Shown here: positions 18,684 through 26,594 of the stretch, one piece after another | Numbering within the stretch: position 1 is the stretch's first letter | Layout of the letters: every line of letters starts with the position of its first letter | Assembly: GCF_946478885.1 (NCBI RefSeq) | Contig: NZ_CAMLDX010000036.1 | Span: forward strand, 1-30,763 | Direction: 5' to 3' | DNA: 30,763 bases | Source: an uncultured Bacillus sp. | GTDB taxonomy: Bacteria; Bacillota; Bacilli; Bacillales_B; DSM-18226 | Notes under the pieces: generated by a model | Told to the model about the DNA's origin: nothing | Databases searched by the model: none | Seen by the model: only the letters and a program-made list of their open reading frames with translations | Made by a program: the position numbers and the translations under genes

Positions 18684-19652
18684 TTATTCAATTACTAGAT
18701 GCGGCTTACAATCTAAGTGATGACAGGCCTTAATATAACGGACGGTTTTGGTTTTGCTGCGCATGACGATAGAAGAAGTTTCGACTAGATCACCGCCAAG
18801 AAAACGGACACCCTCAGTTAATTCACCGTCAGAAACACCTGTGGCGGAAAAAATGGCATCATCGCCAGCAATTAAATCATTCAAGGTTAATAGCTGCCTA
18901 GGATTCTTTAATCCCATTTCAATGACTCTTTCTTCCTCTTCCTTTGATTGCGGAAGAAGTCTCGCCTGCATATCTCCTTCCAATGCTTTGATGGCTGCTG
19001 CGGAAATTACTCCTTCCGGCGCTCCACCAATTCCGACAAATAAGTCGATGCCGGTTTGTGGAAGACACGTAGCAATGGCAGCTCCAACGTCACCATCACC
19101 AAAAAGCTTTACTTTCGCGCCCTTTGCCCGAATTCGTTCAATGATGTCTTCGTGGCGTTCTCTTTCCTGAATAATGACCGTCACATCATGTACTCTTTTT
19201 TTGTTTGCTTCCGCAACAATATCAATCGTTTTTTCAATTGGATCCAGTAAACTGATCTTGCCTGCGGCTTGTTTTCCAACTGCAATTTTTTCCATGTACA
19301 TATCAGGGGCATGTAGCAATGTCCCTTTATCACCTGCGGCAATAACTGCTATGGCGTTATTAGATCCCTTTGCCACGATATTTGTACCTTCGAGCGGATC
19401 AACGGCGATATCGACCTTTGGCCCCATACCGGTGCCTAACCGTTCACCAATAAAAAGCATCGGTGCCTCGTCCAATTCACCTTCACCAATGACAACAATT
19501 CCATCCATATTTACGGAATCAAACATATTCCGCATGGCTGTTGTAGCTGCATCATCCGCCTCGTTCTTTTTTCCACGGCCAAGCCATTGTGCAGAAGCAA
19601 TGGCTGCGGCCTCTGTTACACGTACTAATTCTAACGCTAATTCACGTTCCAA
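18684..19652 (-). CDS. glpX: Class II fructose-1,6-bisphosphatase (GlpX)
   Basis: GlpX hydrolyses fructose-1,6-bisphosphate in gluconeogenesis. The 322-residue product shows the class II motifs ELVRVTEAAAIASAQWLGRGKKNEAD near the start, VVIGEGELDEAPMLFIGE, and the metal-binding VDPLEGTN motif near residue 90. The C-terminal part includes DLFVGIGGAPEGVISAAAIKAL. I chose TTG 19652 (MERELALELVRVTE), eight bases after GGAGATG, which matches the usual GlpX N-terminus. A TTG at 19676 is in frame but would put the ribosome site inside the gene. It is divergent from yutE. Confidence 0.93.
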   Translation of the reverse strand: MERELALELVRVTEAAAIASAQWLGRGKKNEADDAATTAMRNMFDSVNMDGIVVIGEGELDEAPMLFIGERLGTGMGPKVDIAVDPLEGTNIVAKGSNNAIAVIAAGDKGTLLHAPDMYMEKIAVGKQAAGKISLLDPIEKTIDIVAEANKKRVHDVTVIIQERERHEDIIERIRAKGAKVKLFGDGDVGAAIATCLPQTGIDLFVGIGGAPEGVISAAAIKALEGDMQARLLPQSKEEEERVIEMGLKNPRQLLTLNDLIAGDDAIFSATGVSDGELTEGVRFLGGDLVETSSIVMRSKTKTVRYIKACHHLDCKPHLVIE

Positions 19653-19756
19653 TTCGATTTCATCTCCAATTATCAAACATTCATTTCTATATTAGCAGAA
19701 AGTTCATTTGAAATGTAGTTTTGCACATTATATTAAATAGGATATTAAATAAATTA

Positions 19757-19765
19757 TGATACAAT
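19757..19765 (+). promoter_or_regulatory. Candidate extended -10 promoter for yutE
   Basis: TGATACAAT is an extended -10 element (TGn plus TACAAT, 5 of 6). No good -35 is found 16-18 bases upstream. It would give a leader of about 130 bases before yutE. Confidence 0.45.
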
Positions 19766-19903
19766 ATAGACAAGAATGTTTGTATATAAAGGGAAGGTAT
19801 GAACAACGGAACCCAAAGGTGGATACAGTTCAAGGGGATTGAACAGCCCAGCCGTCTTTAACAAATTATTTTGGCAAACAACATTACAAGGAGAGGCTGA
19901 AAC

Positions 19904-20341
19904 ATGTATTTTGTGGATAGGGAGATAATGGAAGAAAGATTAAACTACATTGAAGAACAAATCAAGATATTTGAAGAACAGAAGGAATGGAAATCTGTTA
20001 TTGAAAAGCTGGCAGCAGAAAGAATGATTCATATGATTATTGATGCGATGCTGGATACAGGGAACAGTATGATAGATGGATTTATCATGAGAGACCCTGG
20101 CAGTTATGAAGACATTTTAGATATATTAGAGGATGAAAAGGTCATTACTAAAGAGATGTGTGCAAGCTACAAGCACATTATTGCACTGCGAAAAATACTG
20201 CTTCAACATTATACAAATATTAATCACGAGGAACTGCTTGAAAAATTCACCCAGGAATTGTCACTATTAAAGCGTTTTACACCAAATGTTAGGGAATACA
20301 TTGAAAAAGAGCTTGGGCCGGTAACAACCTTTAAAGGTTAA
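19904..20341 (+). CDS. yutE: YutE family protein (DUF86, HepT-like fold)
   Basis: This 145-residue helical protein fits the DUF86/HepT-like group to which B. subtilis YutE belongs. Seen motifs are MIHMIIDAMLDTGNSMIDGFIMRDPGSYEDILDIL and ALRKILLQHYTNI. Toxin HepT proteins carry an RX4-6HXY RNase motif; here the aligned stretch R-KILL-Q-H-Y has Gln where the catalytic His is expected, and there is no MntA-like antitoxin next to it. I therefore do not call it a toxin. The start is ATG 19904 with AAGGAGAGG upstream. Its cellular role is unknown. Confidence 0.85.
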   Translation: MYFVDREIMEERLNYIEEQIKIFEEQKEWKSVIEKLAAERMIHMIIDAMLDTGNSMIDGFIMRDPGSYEDILDILEDEKVITKEMCASYKHIIALRKILLQHYTNINHEELLEKFTQELSLLKRFTPNVREYIEKELGPVTTFKG

Positions 20342-20393
20342 TGTTTTCGTCATATTAGGGGAAGGGTGCTTTTAATTAGAAGGGGTGGAGAAA

Positions 20394-21020
20394 ATGTTTT
20401 GTGCCAGCACTACGAAGGAGCAAATATTAGCACACTTAAAGCAAAATGGCAGCATGACGATTATGGAGCTTGCAAATGAAATAAAAATTACGGAAATGGC
20501 TGTGAGAAGACATATCCAGACATTGGAAAGAGAAAAGTTGGTTCGTTCTGATGTAAAGAAGCAGACAATGGGAAGACCTTCAAAGGTTTACCAGCTTGCG
20601 GAAAATGGAGAAGACTACTTTCCCAAAAAATACAAAGAATTTAGTATAGAGCTACTTAATGGCTTGAAGGAAGCGGGCCAGGAACAGTTGTTGAAAGACA
20701 TTCTGCAGAAAAGAAAATTATGGCTTTTGGAAAAGTATAAGCATGATTTGAAATATGAGCGGCTAAATGATAGAGTAGCAAGATTAAAGGAAATTCAAGA
20801 TCTGGACGGGTACATGCCCCAGATTGACTATGAACAGGGAGAGACCCACTTCAAAGAATTGAATTGTCCTTATATTGATATCGCAAAGGAATTTCCGCAA
20901 ATATGTCAGACTGAGATTGAATTTATAATGGAATTCCTAGGTCTTCAATCGATTACAGTGGAAAAAAGCATGGCTGATGGGCATAGCTGCTGCCATTATA
21001 TCATTCCTTCCAATAAATAA
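20394..21020 (+). CDS. SufR-like winged-helix regulator with a four-cysteine C-terminus
   Basis: The 208-residue protein starts with a winged-helix DNA-binding domain (about 8-65: KEQILAHLKQNGSMTIMELA, TEMAVRRHIQTLEREKLV, GRPSKVYQL). A helical middle (about 85-135) follows, then a cysteine-containing C-terminus: NCPYIDIAKEFPQIC (Cys158, Cys171) and GHSCCHYII (Cys199, Cys200). This layout matches SufR-type regulators, which bind a [4Fe-4S] cluster through C-terminal cysteines and repress suf genes. I chose ATG 20394 with AGGGGTGG upstream; GTG 20385 overlaps that site. It lies between yutE and yutF, 11.8 kb from the suf operon. The target is not shown by the sequence. Confidence 0.8.
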   Translation: MFCASTTKEQILAHLKQNGSMTIMELANEIKITEMAVRRHIQTLEREKLVRSDVKKQTMGRPSKVYQLAENGEDYFPKKYKEFSIELLNGLKEAGQEQLLKDILQKRKLWLLEKYKHDLKYERLNDRVARLKEIQDLDGYMPQIDYEQGETHFKELNCPYIDIAKEFPQICQTEIEFIMEFLGLQSITVEKSMADGHSCCHYIIPSNK

Positions 21021-21071
21021 TGACGGATGAAGGCCTTGAGATTCGAACAAAATGTTAAGTGAGGAAACAGC

Positions 21072-21839
21072 ATGAAACCATACAAGGGATATTTGATTGA
21101 TTTAGATGGAACGATGTACCGGGGAACAGAAGTAATACAGGAAGCCGTCGATTTTGTTGCCCGGCTGGCGGATCATCAGCTTCCGTATTTATTTGTGACC
21201 AATAACTCTTCAAGAACATCTGAACAAGTAGCCGAAAAACTAAGGGACTTCGGAATAAAAACTGGGGCAGAACAGGTTTTTACTACTAGTATGGCAACTG
21301 CCAATTATATTCATGAAAGAAATAAGGATGCTAAGGTGTATGTGATAGGCGAGGAAGGACTTCAAACCGCCATTTCCGAAAAAGGTCTTCAGCAAGGTGA
21401 TGAATATGCTGATTTTGTTGTGATTGGAATTGATCGTTCTATTACCTATGAGAAATTTGCAACAGCCTGCCTCGCGGTCAGAAATGGGGCTGCTTTTGTT
21501 TCAACGAATGGCGATATTGTACTTCCGACTGAGAGAGGGTTAATGCCCGGAAATGGTTCATTAACATCTGTCATTACCGTAGCAACGCAGACACCGCCAA
21601 TTTTTATAGGCAAGCCGGAATCGATTATTATGGAGCAGGCATTAAAGGTTCTTGGGACAAAAAAGGAAGAGACACTGATGGTTGGTGACAATTATGATAC
21701 AGATATTATGGCTGGGATGAATGCAGGTATGGATACTCTTCTTGTTCATACGGGCGTAACCACAAAGGAACTGCTTGGTCAATATGAACAAAAGCCAACG
21801 TATGTTCTGGATAGCTTGAAGCAATGGGAACTTAATTAA
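21072..21839 (+). CDS. yutF: HAD-superfamily (subfamily IIA) phosphatase YutF
   Basis: This is a NagD/p-nitrophenyl-phosphatase-type HAD hydrolase, 255 residues. The four HAD motifs are present: nucleophile Asp10 and Asp12 in LIDLDGT, motif II TNNSS at about 44-48, the lysine in IGKPESIIMEQAL, and motif IV VGDNYDTDIMAGMNAGMDT. The IIA cap domain lies between motifs II and III. B. subtilis YutF is reported as a nucleotide phosphatase; the substrate here is not readable. The start is ATG 21072 with GTGAGGAAA upstream. A long structured terminator begins two bases after the stop. Confidence 0.9.
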   Translation: MKPYKGYLIDLDGTMYRGTEVIQEAVDFVARLADHQLPYLFVTNNSSRTSEQVAEKLRDFGIKTGAEQVFTTSMATANYIHERNKDAKVYVIGEEGLQTAISEKGLQQGDEYADFVVIGIDRSITYEKFATACLAVRNGAAFVSTNGDIVLPTERGLMPGNGSLTSVITVATQTPPIFIGKPESIIMEQALKVLGTKKEETLMVGDNYDTDIMAGMNAGMDTLLVHTGVTTKELLGQYEQKPTYVLDSLKQWELN

Positions 21840-21840
21840 G

Positions 21841-21946
21841 AGGCTGACTCATTAGGATTCGAACTTCCGCAGACAAACCGTCTTCTGAAATGATTTTCTC
21901 GGTATGACTGCGGAAAGTCTGATCCTAGAAAGTCAGCCTTTTTTTG
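21841..21946 (+). terminator. Long nested hairpin terminator after yutF
   Basis: Four nested inverted segments share one axis: AGGCTGACT/AGTCAGCCT (21841-21849/21931-21939), AGGAT/ATCCT (21854/21922), TTCCGCAG/CTGCGGAA (21865-21872/21908-21915) and ACCG/CGGT (21877/21900). Seven T residues follow. The outer stem plus T-tract is a good intrinsic terminator. The roughly 100-base palindrome is much longer than needed and may be a mobile repeat used as a terminator. Confidence 0.85.
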
Positions 21947-22000
21947 CTGTTTCAGTTATTCCTCCATTACCCAAGAGGTTCATTTAGAATTACTCGGGAG

Positions 22001-22504
22001 CTATTCGGCATTTTCTGCTCTGTGGGCTAAACGGCTTGAAGCGGCTGCAGCAATGGCACCGACGATATCATCAAGAAATGTATGACAATCACCATTTGAT
22101 TTATCATTCAATTTCTCCAAAATGCCTGGTTTGATTTTGTCAATATAACCATAATTGGTAAAACCAATTGAGCCGTACACATTGACAATGGAAAAAGCAA
22201 GGATTTCGTCAACGCCGTACAATCCTTCATCATTACGGATAATGGATTGCAGCGGTTCCTCAAGCAGTCCCTTCTCTGCGAATATATCCAGTTGAATCCC
22301 TGTCAGAATTGCATTTTGTACCTCTCTTTTAGAAATCACCTTTTCTACATTGAATAAGCATTCCTCTATTTGAAGGTTAGGATGGTATTTTTCTTGTAAA
22401 TGATAAACAAGTTTAGCGATATCTTCGGTTTTCACACCTCTTTCATGAAGCCATTTTCTGGCTGTTTGTTCTACTATACTCATAACTTTTCCATCTTCAC
22501 TCAT
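22001..22504 (-). CDS. yutG: YutG, phosphatidylglycerophosphatase A-family protein
   Basis: The 167-residue protein belongs to the PgpA-like YutG family. The C-terminal half carries the family core LAFSIVNVYGSIGFTNYGYIDKIKPGI and the acidic motif CHTFLDDIVGAIAAA. Unlike Gram-negative PgpA, it has no clear membrane anchors and has an N-terminal helical extension (about 1-75). The family is linked to phospholipid phosphatase activity, but activity for this soluble branch is inferred. I chose ATG 22504 with AAAAGGTG seven bases upstream; a GTG nine bases earlier is part of that site. It is divergent from yutH. Confidence 0.85.
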   Translation of the reverse strand: MSEDGKVMSIVEQTARKWLHERGVKTEDIAKLVYHLQEKYHPNLQIEECLFNVEKVISKREVQNAILTGIQLDIFAEKGLLEEPLQSIIRNDEGLYGVDEILAFSIVNVYGSIGFTNYGYIDKIKPGILEKLNDKSNGDCHTFLDDIVGAIAAAASSRLAHRAENAE

Positions 22505-22749
22505 GAGCTTCACCTTTTCCTATATTATTCTCCTACTATCATTAGTGCTGTCATTTCATATTCCTTTTATTCATTTCCGATGAACATCATATTATGCAAG
22601 ATCAACACAAGTTTCTTTTATATCTAACATATATATGGAAAAAACAGCAATACAATTATTTTAGCAATATTTATTTATTTTGTCAGAAATCACATCGGAT
22701 TTTTTTCACTGTCAGTCATGATCAAATGCATCGACATATGGAGGGAAAT

Positions 22750-23751
22750 ATGAAACGAAATCTGCTAAAAATACATTATGGAATTGATGCTGAAGAAACG
22801 GCACCAATTGGGCGCTACAAATGCTTTAAAAAGAATCAGCAAAGATTTTTTCTTATTCCTATTGGCGGAATAGGGGACGAGGAGCTTTCCGAATTGGAAC
22901 AGTTGACTACACATATGAAAGGCAGCGGGGATCGGTATGTCTGTAGCTTTGTTTATACAAAGGAAAATAATAGAACCTTGAATATAGATTCAAATCAATT
23001 ATGTCTGCTTACCTGTCAGGATGTTCATTCTCGGACATTAAACCGGTTGGGAAGAAAATTAGCAAAATTTCATTTTAGAGGAAGAACAGTATCTTTTCCT
23101 GTTACAAAAATAAGCAGAATGGGACAATGGAAATTGCTATGGGAAAAAAGACTGGACCAAATGGAAAAGGTCTGGAATACCATGCTTCATCAACAGCCGG
23201 ATAATGATTTTGACCGTTTATTTATAGAGTCTTTTTCTTATTATATGGCGATCGGGGAGAATGCGATTCAATATTTGGTCGACACTGAACTCGATGATGA
23301 ACCGAATGTGCTTGACAGTGGAACGATTTGCCATACTCGGTTTACGGAGAAAACATGGGGGGAAAATCATCTCTTTCGCAGCCCTTTTGACTGGGTATTC
23401 GATCATCGCAGTCGTGATTTAGCAGAATGGACGAGAGAAAGATATCTGCGCCAGTTTAGGACCTATCGGCATGACATAAAAAAATTTTTTACCGAATATC
23501 AATCTGTTGAGCCGTTAAGCTCCTTTGCCTGGAGGCTATTATATGCAAGGCTTCTGTTCCCGCTGCATTATGTGGATTGCATTGAAGAATATTATTCAAC
23601 AAATTCCGAGCAGCAAAAACATGTGCTATTGGATCAACTGGAAAAATATCTTGTGCAATCCACTGAACATGAGCGTTTCCTGCATGACTTTTTTCAGCTT
23701 TTAGAAGTTCCCGTCCGTACATCCCGGATTCCGAGGATAGATTGGCTGTAG
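22750..23751 (+). CDS. yutH: Spore coat protein YutH (CotS family)
   Basis: This 333-residue protein resembles YutH, a spore coat-associated member of the CotS/kinase-like family in Bacillus. Features are MKRNLLKIHYGIDAEETAPIGRYKCFKKNQQRFFLIPIGG, a middle segment LGRKLAKFHFRG (kinase-like fold), and a late FDWVFDHRSRDLAEWTRERYLRQ. Only parts of the kinase fold are recognisable, and catalytic loops look degenerate. I chose ATG 22750 with GGAGGG upstream; the reading frame is open for another 156 bases but that stretch is low-complexity and AT-rich. SigE control would be expected; I saw no clear SigE boxes. Confidence 0.83.
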   Translation: MKRNLLKIHYGIDAEETAPIGRYKCFKKNQQRFFLIPIGGIGDEELSELEQLTTHMKGSGDRYVCSFVYTKENNRTLNIDSNQLCLLTCQDVHSRTLNRLGRKLAKFHFRGRTVSFPVTKISRMGQWKLLWEKRLDQMEKVWNTMLHQQPDNDFDRLFIESFSYYMAIGENAIQYLVDTELDDEPNVLDSGTICHTRFTEKTWGENHLFRSPFDWVFDHRSRDLAEWTRERYLRQFRTYRHDIKKFFTEYQSVEPLSSFAWRLLYARLLFPLHYVDCIEEYYSTNSEQQKHVLLDQLEKYLVQSTEHERFLHDFFQLLEVPVRTSRIPRIDWL

Positions 23752-23756
23752 GAAGG

Positions 23757-23787
23757 ATGTCTGCTCTTTAGCGGGGGCAGCCATTTT
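23757..23787 (+). terminator. Terminator after yutH
   Basis: ATGTCTGCTC pairs with GGGGGCAGCCAT (with one mismatch and a G-U pair) around a short loop, followed by TTTT. It starts six bases after the yutH stop. Confidence 0.7.
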
Positions 23788-23968
23788 GTATGATTCGGAA
23801 GTTTTGCTGCGATAATAGTGCACTGATTTTTTCTGGATATAAGCTAAAACCATAGTTAATCGGAATACAGAAAAATCACTGTTTAAAACTAAATAATGAC
23901 AGCATAAAATGGTCATGTGAATGACGCAGAAATAGTGATTTTTCAGCTGTTTGTTATGCAAATATCCC

Positions 23969-23997
23969 TTGTAAAACTGAAGCAATACAACTATAAT
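23969..23997 (+). promoter_or_regulatory. SigA promoter of hom
   Basis: TTGTAA (23969-23974), 17 bases, TATAAT (23992-23997) is a near-consensus SigA promoter. The start point would be near 24004, giving a leader of about 50 bases before hom. No riboswitch or T-box would fit that leader. Confidence 0.85.
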
Positions 23998-24053
23998 GTC
24001 TACTATATATACACATTTGTTCATTTAAAGGAAACAGTGGTTCAGGGGGGAAA

Positions 24054-25358
24054 ATGACAGTGAACGAAATCTCAATCGGTTTATTAGGCCTTGGTACAGT
24101 TGGTTCCGGTGTTGTTCAAATCATTGAAGATCACCAGGAAAAGCTTATGTACCAAGTAGGATGCCCTATAAAGGTAAAAAAGATTTTGGTAAAAAGTCTG
24201 ACTAAAGAACGCTCAATAGAAGTGGACCCTTCTATTTTAACAACGGATGTCAATGATGTTTTATATGATCCGGAAATAGATGTCGTTGTAGAAGTAATGG
24301 GTGGTGTTGAGCAGACGAAAAAATATTTAATTCAGGCCCTGAAAAATAAAAAGCATGTTGTGACGGCCAATAAGGATTTAATGGCGGTGCACGGTTCAGA
24401 GCTTCTAACCGTCGCTGCAGAGAATAGCTGCGACCTATTTTTTGAAGCGAGTGTAGCCGGGGGTATCCCAATTATCCGAACAATCGTAGATGGTCTTGCA
24501 TCTGATCGGATTACGAAAATGATGGGTATTGTGAATGGAACAACAAATTTTATCTTGACGAAAATGAGTAAAGGCGGAGCACCATATGAAGAAGTATTGC
24601 AGGAAGCCCAGCGCCTTGGATTTGCCGAGGCAAATCCAACTTCCGACGTTGAAGGGCTGGATGCAGCACGGAAGATGACCATTCTTGCTACCCTAGGTTT
24701 TTCCATGAAGATCGATCTCGATGATGTTTTTGTACAGGGGATTACCGATATTACCGAGGAGGATCTTCAATACGGTAAACAAATGGGATATACCATGAAA
24801 CTAATCGGTATAGCTCAACAGGATAACGGAAAGGTAGAAGTGAGTGTACAACCAACATTCCTATCCAATTCCCATCCGCTTGCATCTGTTCAAAATGAAT
24901 ATAATGCTGTTTATGTATGTGGTGAAGCCGTTGGCGAAACAATGTTTTACGGCCCGGGTGCCGGAAGTTTGCCAACTGCCACATCGATAGTATCGGACCT
25001 GGTTGTGGTTATGAAAAATATGCGACTTGGTGTAAATGGTAAAAGTGCAATCAGTCCGCAGTATCAGAAGAACATGAAATCGCCAAATGAAATCTTTTCA
25101 AAATATTTTTTAAGATTACAAGTTTCAGATGCCATTGGAGTATTTGCTGAAATCACCTCTCTCTTTGCTGAACATAATATTAGCTTTGAAAAAATACTTC
25201 AACTGCCGATTAGGAAAAGAGAAGTGGCCGAGGTGGTTCTTGTTACACACCATGCATCCAAAAAAGATTTTGAGGATATTTTAGGAAGATTAAGGGATTT
25301 AAAATCAGTGAAAAATATTAAAAGCTGCTATCGTGTTGAAGGAAGTACAATTAAGTAA
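24054..25358 (+). CDS. hom: Homoserine dehydrogenase
   Basis: Homoserine dehydrogenase makes L-homoserine from aspartate semialdehyde, the branch point to threonine and methionine. The 434-residue product has the NAD(P)-binding GLLGLGTVGSGV at 8-19, the substrate-site regions SVAGGIPIIRTIVDGL and GIVNGTTNFILTKM, and EGLDAARKMTILATL with the catalytic-region residues. A C-terminal ACT domain (about 350-425, including IGVFAEITSLFAEHNISFEKI) is expected to bind threonine for feedback control. The ATG 24054 start follows GGGGGG. The usual next gene, thrC, is absent. Confidence 0.96.
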   Translation: MTVNEISIGLLGLGTVGSGVVQIIEDHQEKLMYQVGCPIKVKKILVKSLTKERSIEVDPSILTTDVNDVLYDPEIDVVVEVMGGVEQTKKYLIQALKNKKHVVTANKDLMAVHGSELLTVAAENSCDLFFEASVAGGIPIIRTIVDGLASDRITKMMGIVNGTTNFILTKMSKGGAPYEEVLQEAQRLGFAEANPTSDVEGLDAARKMTILATLGFSMKIDLDDVFVQGITDITEEDLQYGKQMGYTMKLIGIAQQDNGKVEVSVQPTFLSNSHPLASVQNEYNAVYVCGEAVGETMFYGPGAGSLPTATSIVSDLVVVMKNMRLGVNGKSAISPQYQKNMKSPNEIFSKYFLRLQVSDAIGVFAEITSLFAEHNISFEKILQLPIRKREVAEVVLVTHHASKKDFEDILGRLRDLKSVKNIKSCYRVEGSTIK

Positions 25359-25609
25359 ACGAAAAGAGAGCAAACTACCCAGCTGTAACGGCGGTGTCCT
25401 AGGAAAAATGCTGCTGCAGTGGATACAGGATCAGTCTATTTTTACTGCAGCAGTATGTTCAATCTGAGCTGAAACAAATTCCATTGTAAATGAATAGTTT
25501 CTCTTACTGGAAATGAAATAGAATATAGACTGAAAACAGTAATACCGTCAACTTTCATGTAAAAGAGACAAGAAGCCGTTGCTAAATTTATTGAAGGAGT
25601 TGTTAAGGT
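25359..25609. other. hom-thrB spacer with palindrome, thrC absent
   Basis: In B. subtilis thrC lies between hom and thrB. This 251-base spacer has no open frame or residue pattern of threonine synthase. It contains a perfect 10-bp inverted repeat, CTGCTGCAGT (25411-25420) / ACTGCAGCAG (25444-25453), with a 23-base loop and no T-tract after it. No confident SigA promoter for thrB was found. Confidence 0.75.
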
Positions 25610-26533
25610 GTGACCGATGGTGACATGCTTATCATAAGGGTTCCAGCTAGTACAGCCAATCTTGGACCGGGGTTTGATTCGGTCGGAATGGCACTTAATC
25701 TTTATTTAATTCTTGAAGTAGAAAAAGCCGATAGGTGGGAAGTCATTCCTGTGACAAAGGAAATGGCTGTTTTTCCAACTGATGAAAGTAACTTCATTAT
25801 TCAAATGGCTTTAAAAACAGCAAATAAATATCATAAAGAACTGCCACCTGCCAGAGTAAAGGTAAGCAGTGAGATTCCTCTTGCAAGAGGGCTGGGATCA
25901 AGTGCAACAGCTATTGTAGCCGGAATTGAACTTGCAGACTCATTATGCGGATTACAGCTATCCAAACAGGAAAAGCTCGAAATTGCAGCCGAAATAGAAG
26001 GTCATCCAGATAATGTTGGTCCGTCTATCTATGGCGGTCTGTTAGTGGGCTGCCAGAAGGGGGATACTGTCGACGCGGTTTCTTTCTATGATTTGGATCT
26101 AGAAGTGGTCGCAGTTGTGCCGAGAGAAGAACTGTTAACCAAGACTTCAAGAGGTGTGCTGCCTGAAACCATTTCCTTCAAGGAATCTGTGGCAGCAGGA
26201 GCAGTAGCGAATGTAATGATCGCTTCCATCTTAAGTGGAAATTATGAACTTGCCGGTAAAATGATGAAGGCAGACCTTTATCATCAGCCTTACCGCCGGA
26301 AGCTGGTTCCCCATATGGAGATCATAGAAGAAAAAGCTCCTTTGTTCGGCGCATTTGGAGTGGCACTCAGCGGTGCTGGTCCAACGATTCTTTGCATAGT
26401 CAAACCGGGTTTTGCCCAGTCTGTTGCAGACGGACTTAAAAAGTGGCTGCCAGATATGGATTACTTTATTTTGAACATCGATAAGATTGGCAGTCATGTA
26501 TCAGTTGAAAAAAACACGACTGCCTTGAAATAG
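25610..26533 (+). CDS. thrB: Homoserine kinase
   Basis: ThrB phosphorylates homoserine on the way to threonine. The 307-residue product is a GHMP kinase: N-terminal VPASTANLGPGFDSVGMAL (about 9-27), the ATP-binding PLARGLGSSATAIVAG (about 90-105), and the C-terminal ALSGAGPTILCIV motif. I chose GTG 25610 with AAGGAG ten bases upstream, which gives an N-terminus like other Bacillus ThrB; ATG 25625 is an alternative. Its product needs threonine synthase, which is not encoded in this window. A terminator follows. Confidence 0.94.
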   Translation: MTDGDMLIIRVPASTANLGPGFDSVGMALNLYLILEVEKADRWEVIPVTKEMAVFPTDESNFIIQMALKTANKYHKELPPARVKVSSEIPLARGLGSSATAIVAGIELADSLCGLQLSKQEKLEIAAEIEGHPDNVGPSIYGGLLVGCQKGDTVDAVSFYDLDLEVVAVVPREELLTKTSRGVLPETISFKESVAAGAVANVMIASILSGNYELAGKMMKADLYHQPYRRKLVPHMEIIEEKAPLFGAFGVALSGAGPTILCIVKPGFAQSVADGLKKWLPDMDYFILNIDKIGSHVSVEKNTTALK

Positions 26534-26554
26534 TAAAAAGTCACAGATAAGACA

Positions 26555-26585
26555 AGAAAACCGGCAGTTCTGCCGGTTTTCTTCA
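26555..26585. terminator. Bidirectional terminator between thrB and yutI
   Basis: AGAAAACCGGCA / TGCCGGTTTTCT with a GTTC loop forms a perfect 12-bp stem. A- and T-rich arms serve both convergent genes. Confidence 0.9.
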
Positions 26586-26594
26586 CTATGTTCA

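Larger units (their letters stand above)
23752..24053. other. Intergenic region upstream of hom
   Basis: No gene is seen. The region holds the yutH terminator, an 11-bp inverted repeat GAAAAATCACT/AGTGATTTTTC (23870-23880/23934-23944) with an inner ATGAC/GTCAT pair, and the hom promoter. The repeat ends 25 bases before the -35, so it could be an operator or a decayed mobile repeat. Confidence 0.6.

Noticed and set aside
18748..19695. Long plus-strand frames across glpX
   Set aside because: They are Ser/Pro/Ala-rich shadows antisense to the GlpX coding sequence.
19904..20341. yutE as a HepT-type RNase toxin
   Set aside because: The RX4-6HXY motif is altered (Gln at the His position as aligned), and no MntA-type nucleotidyltransferase partner is adjacent.
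22594..22749. N-terminal extension of yutH from ATG 22594
   Set aside because: The extra 52 residues are AT-rich and unlike the family, and the GGAGGG site fits ATG 22750.
24004..24053. T-box or riboswitch controlling hom
   Set aside because: The predicted leader is only about 50 bases, with no T-box sequence or terminator.
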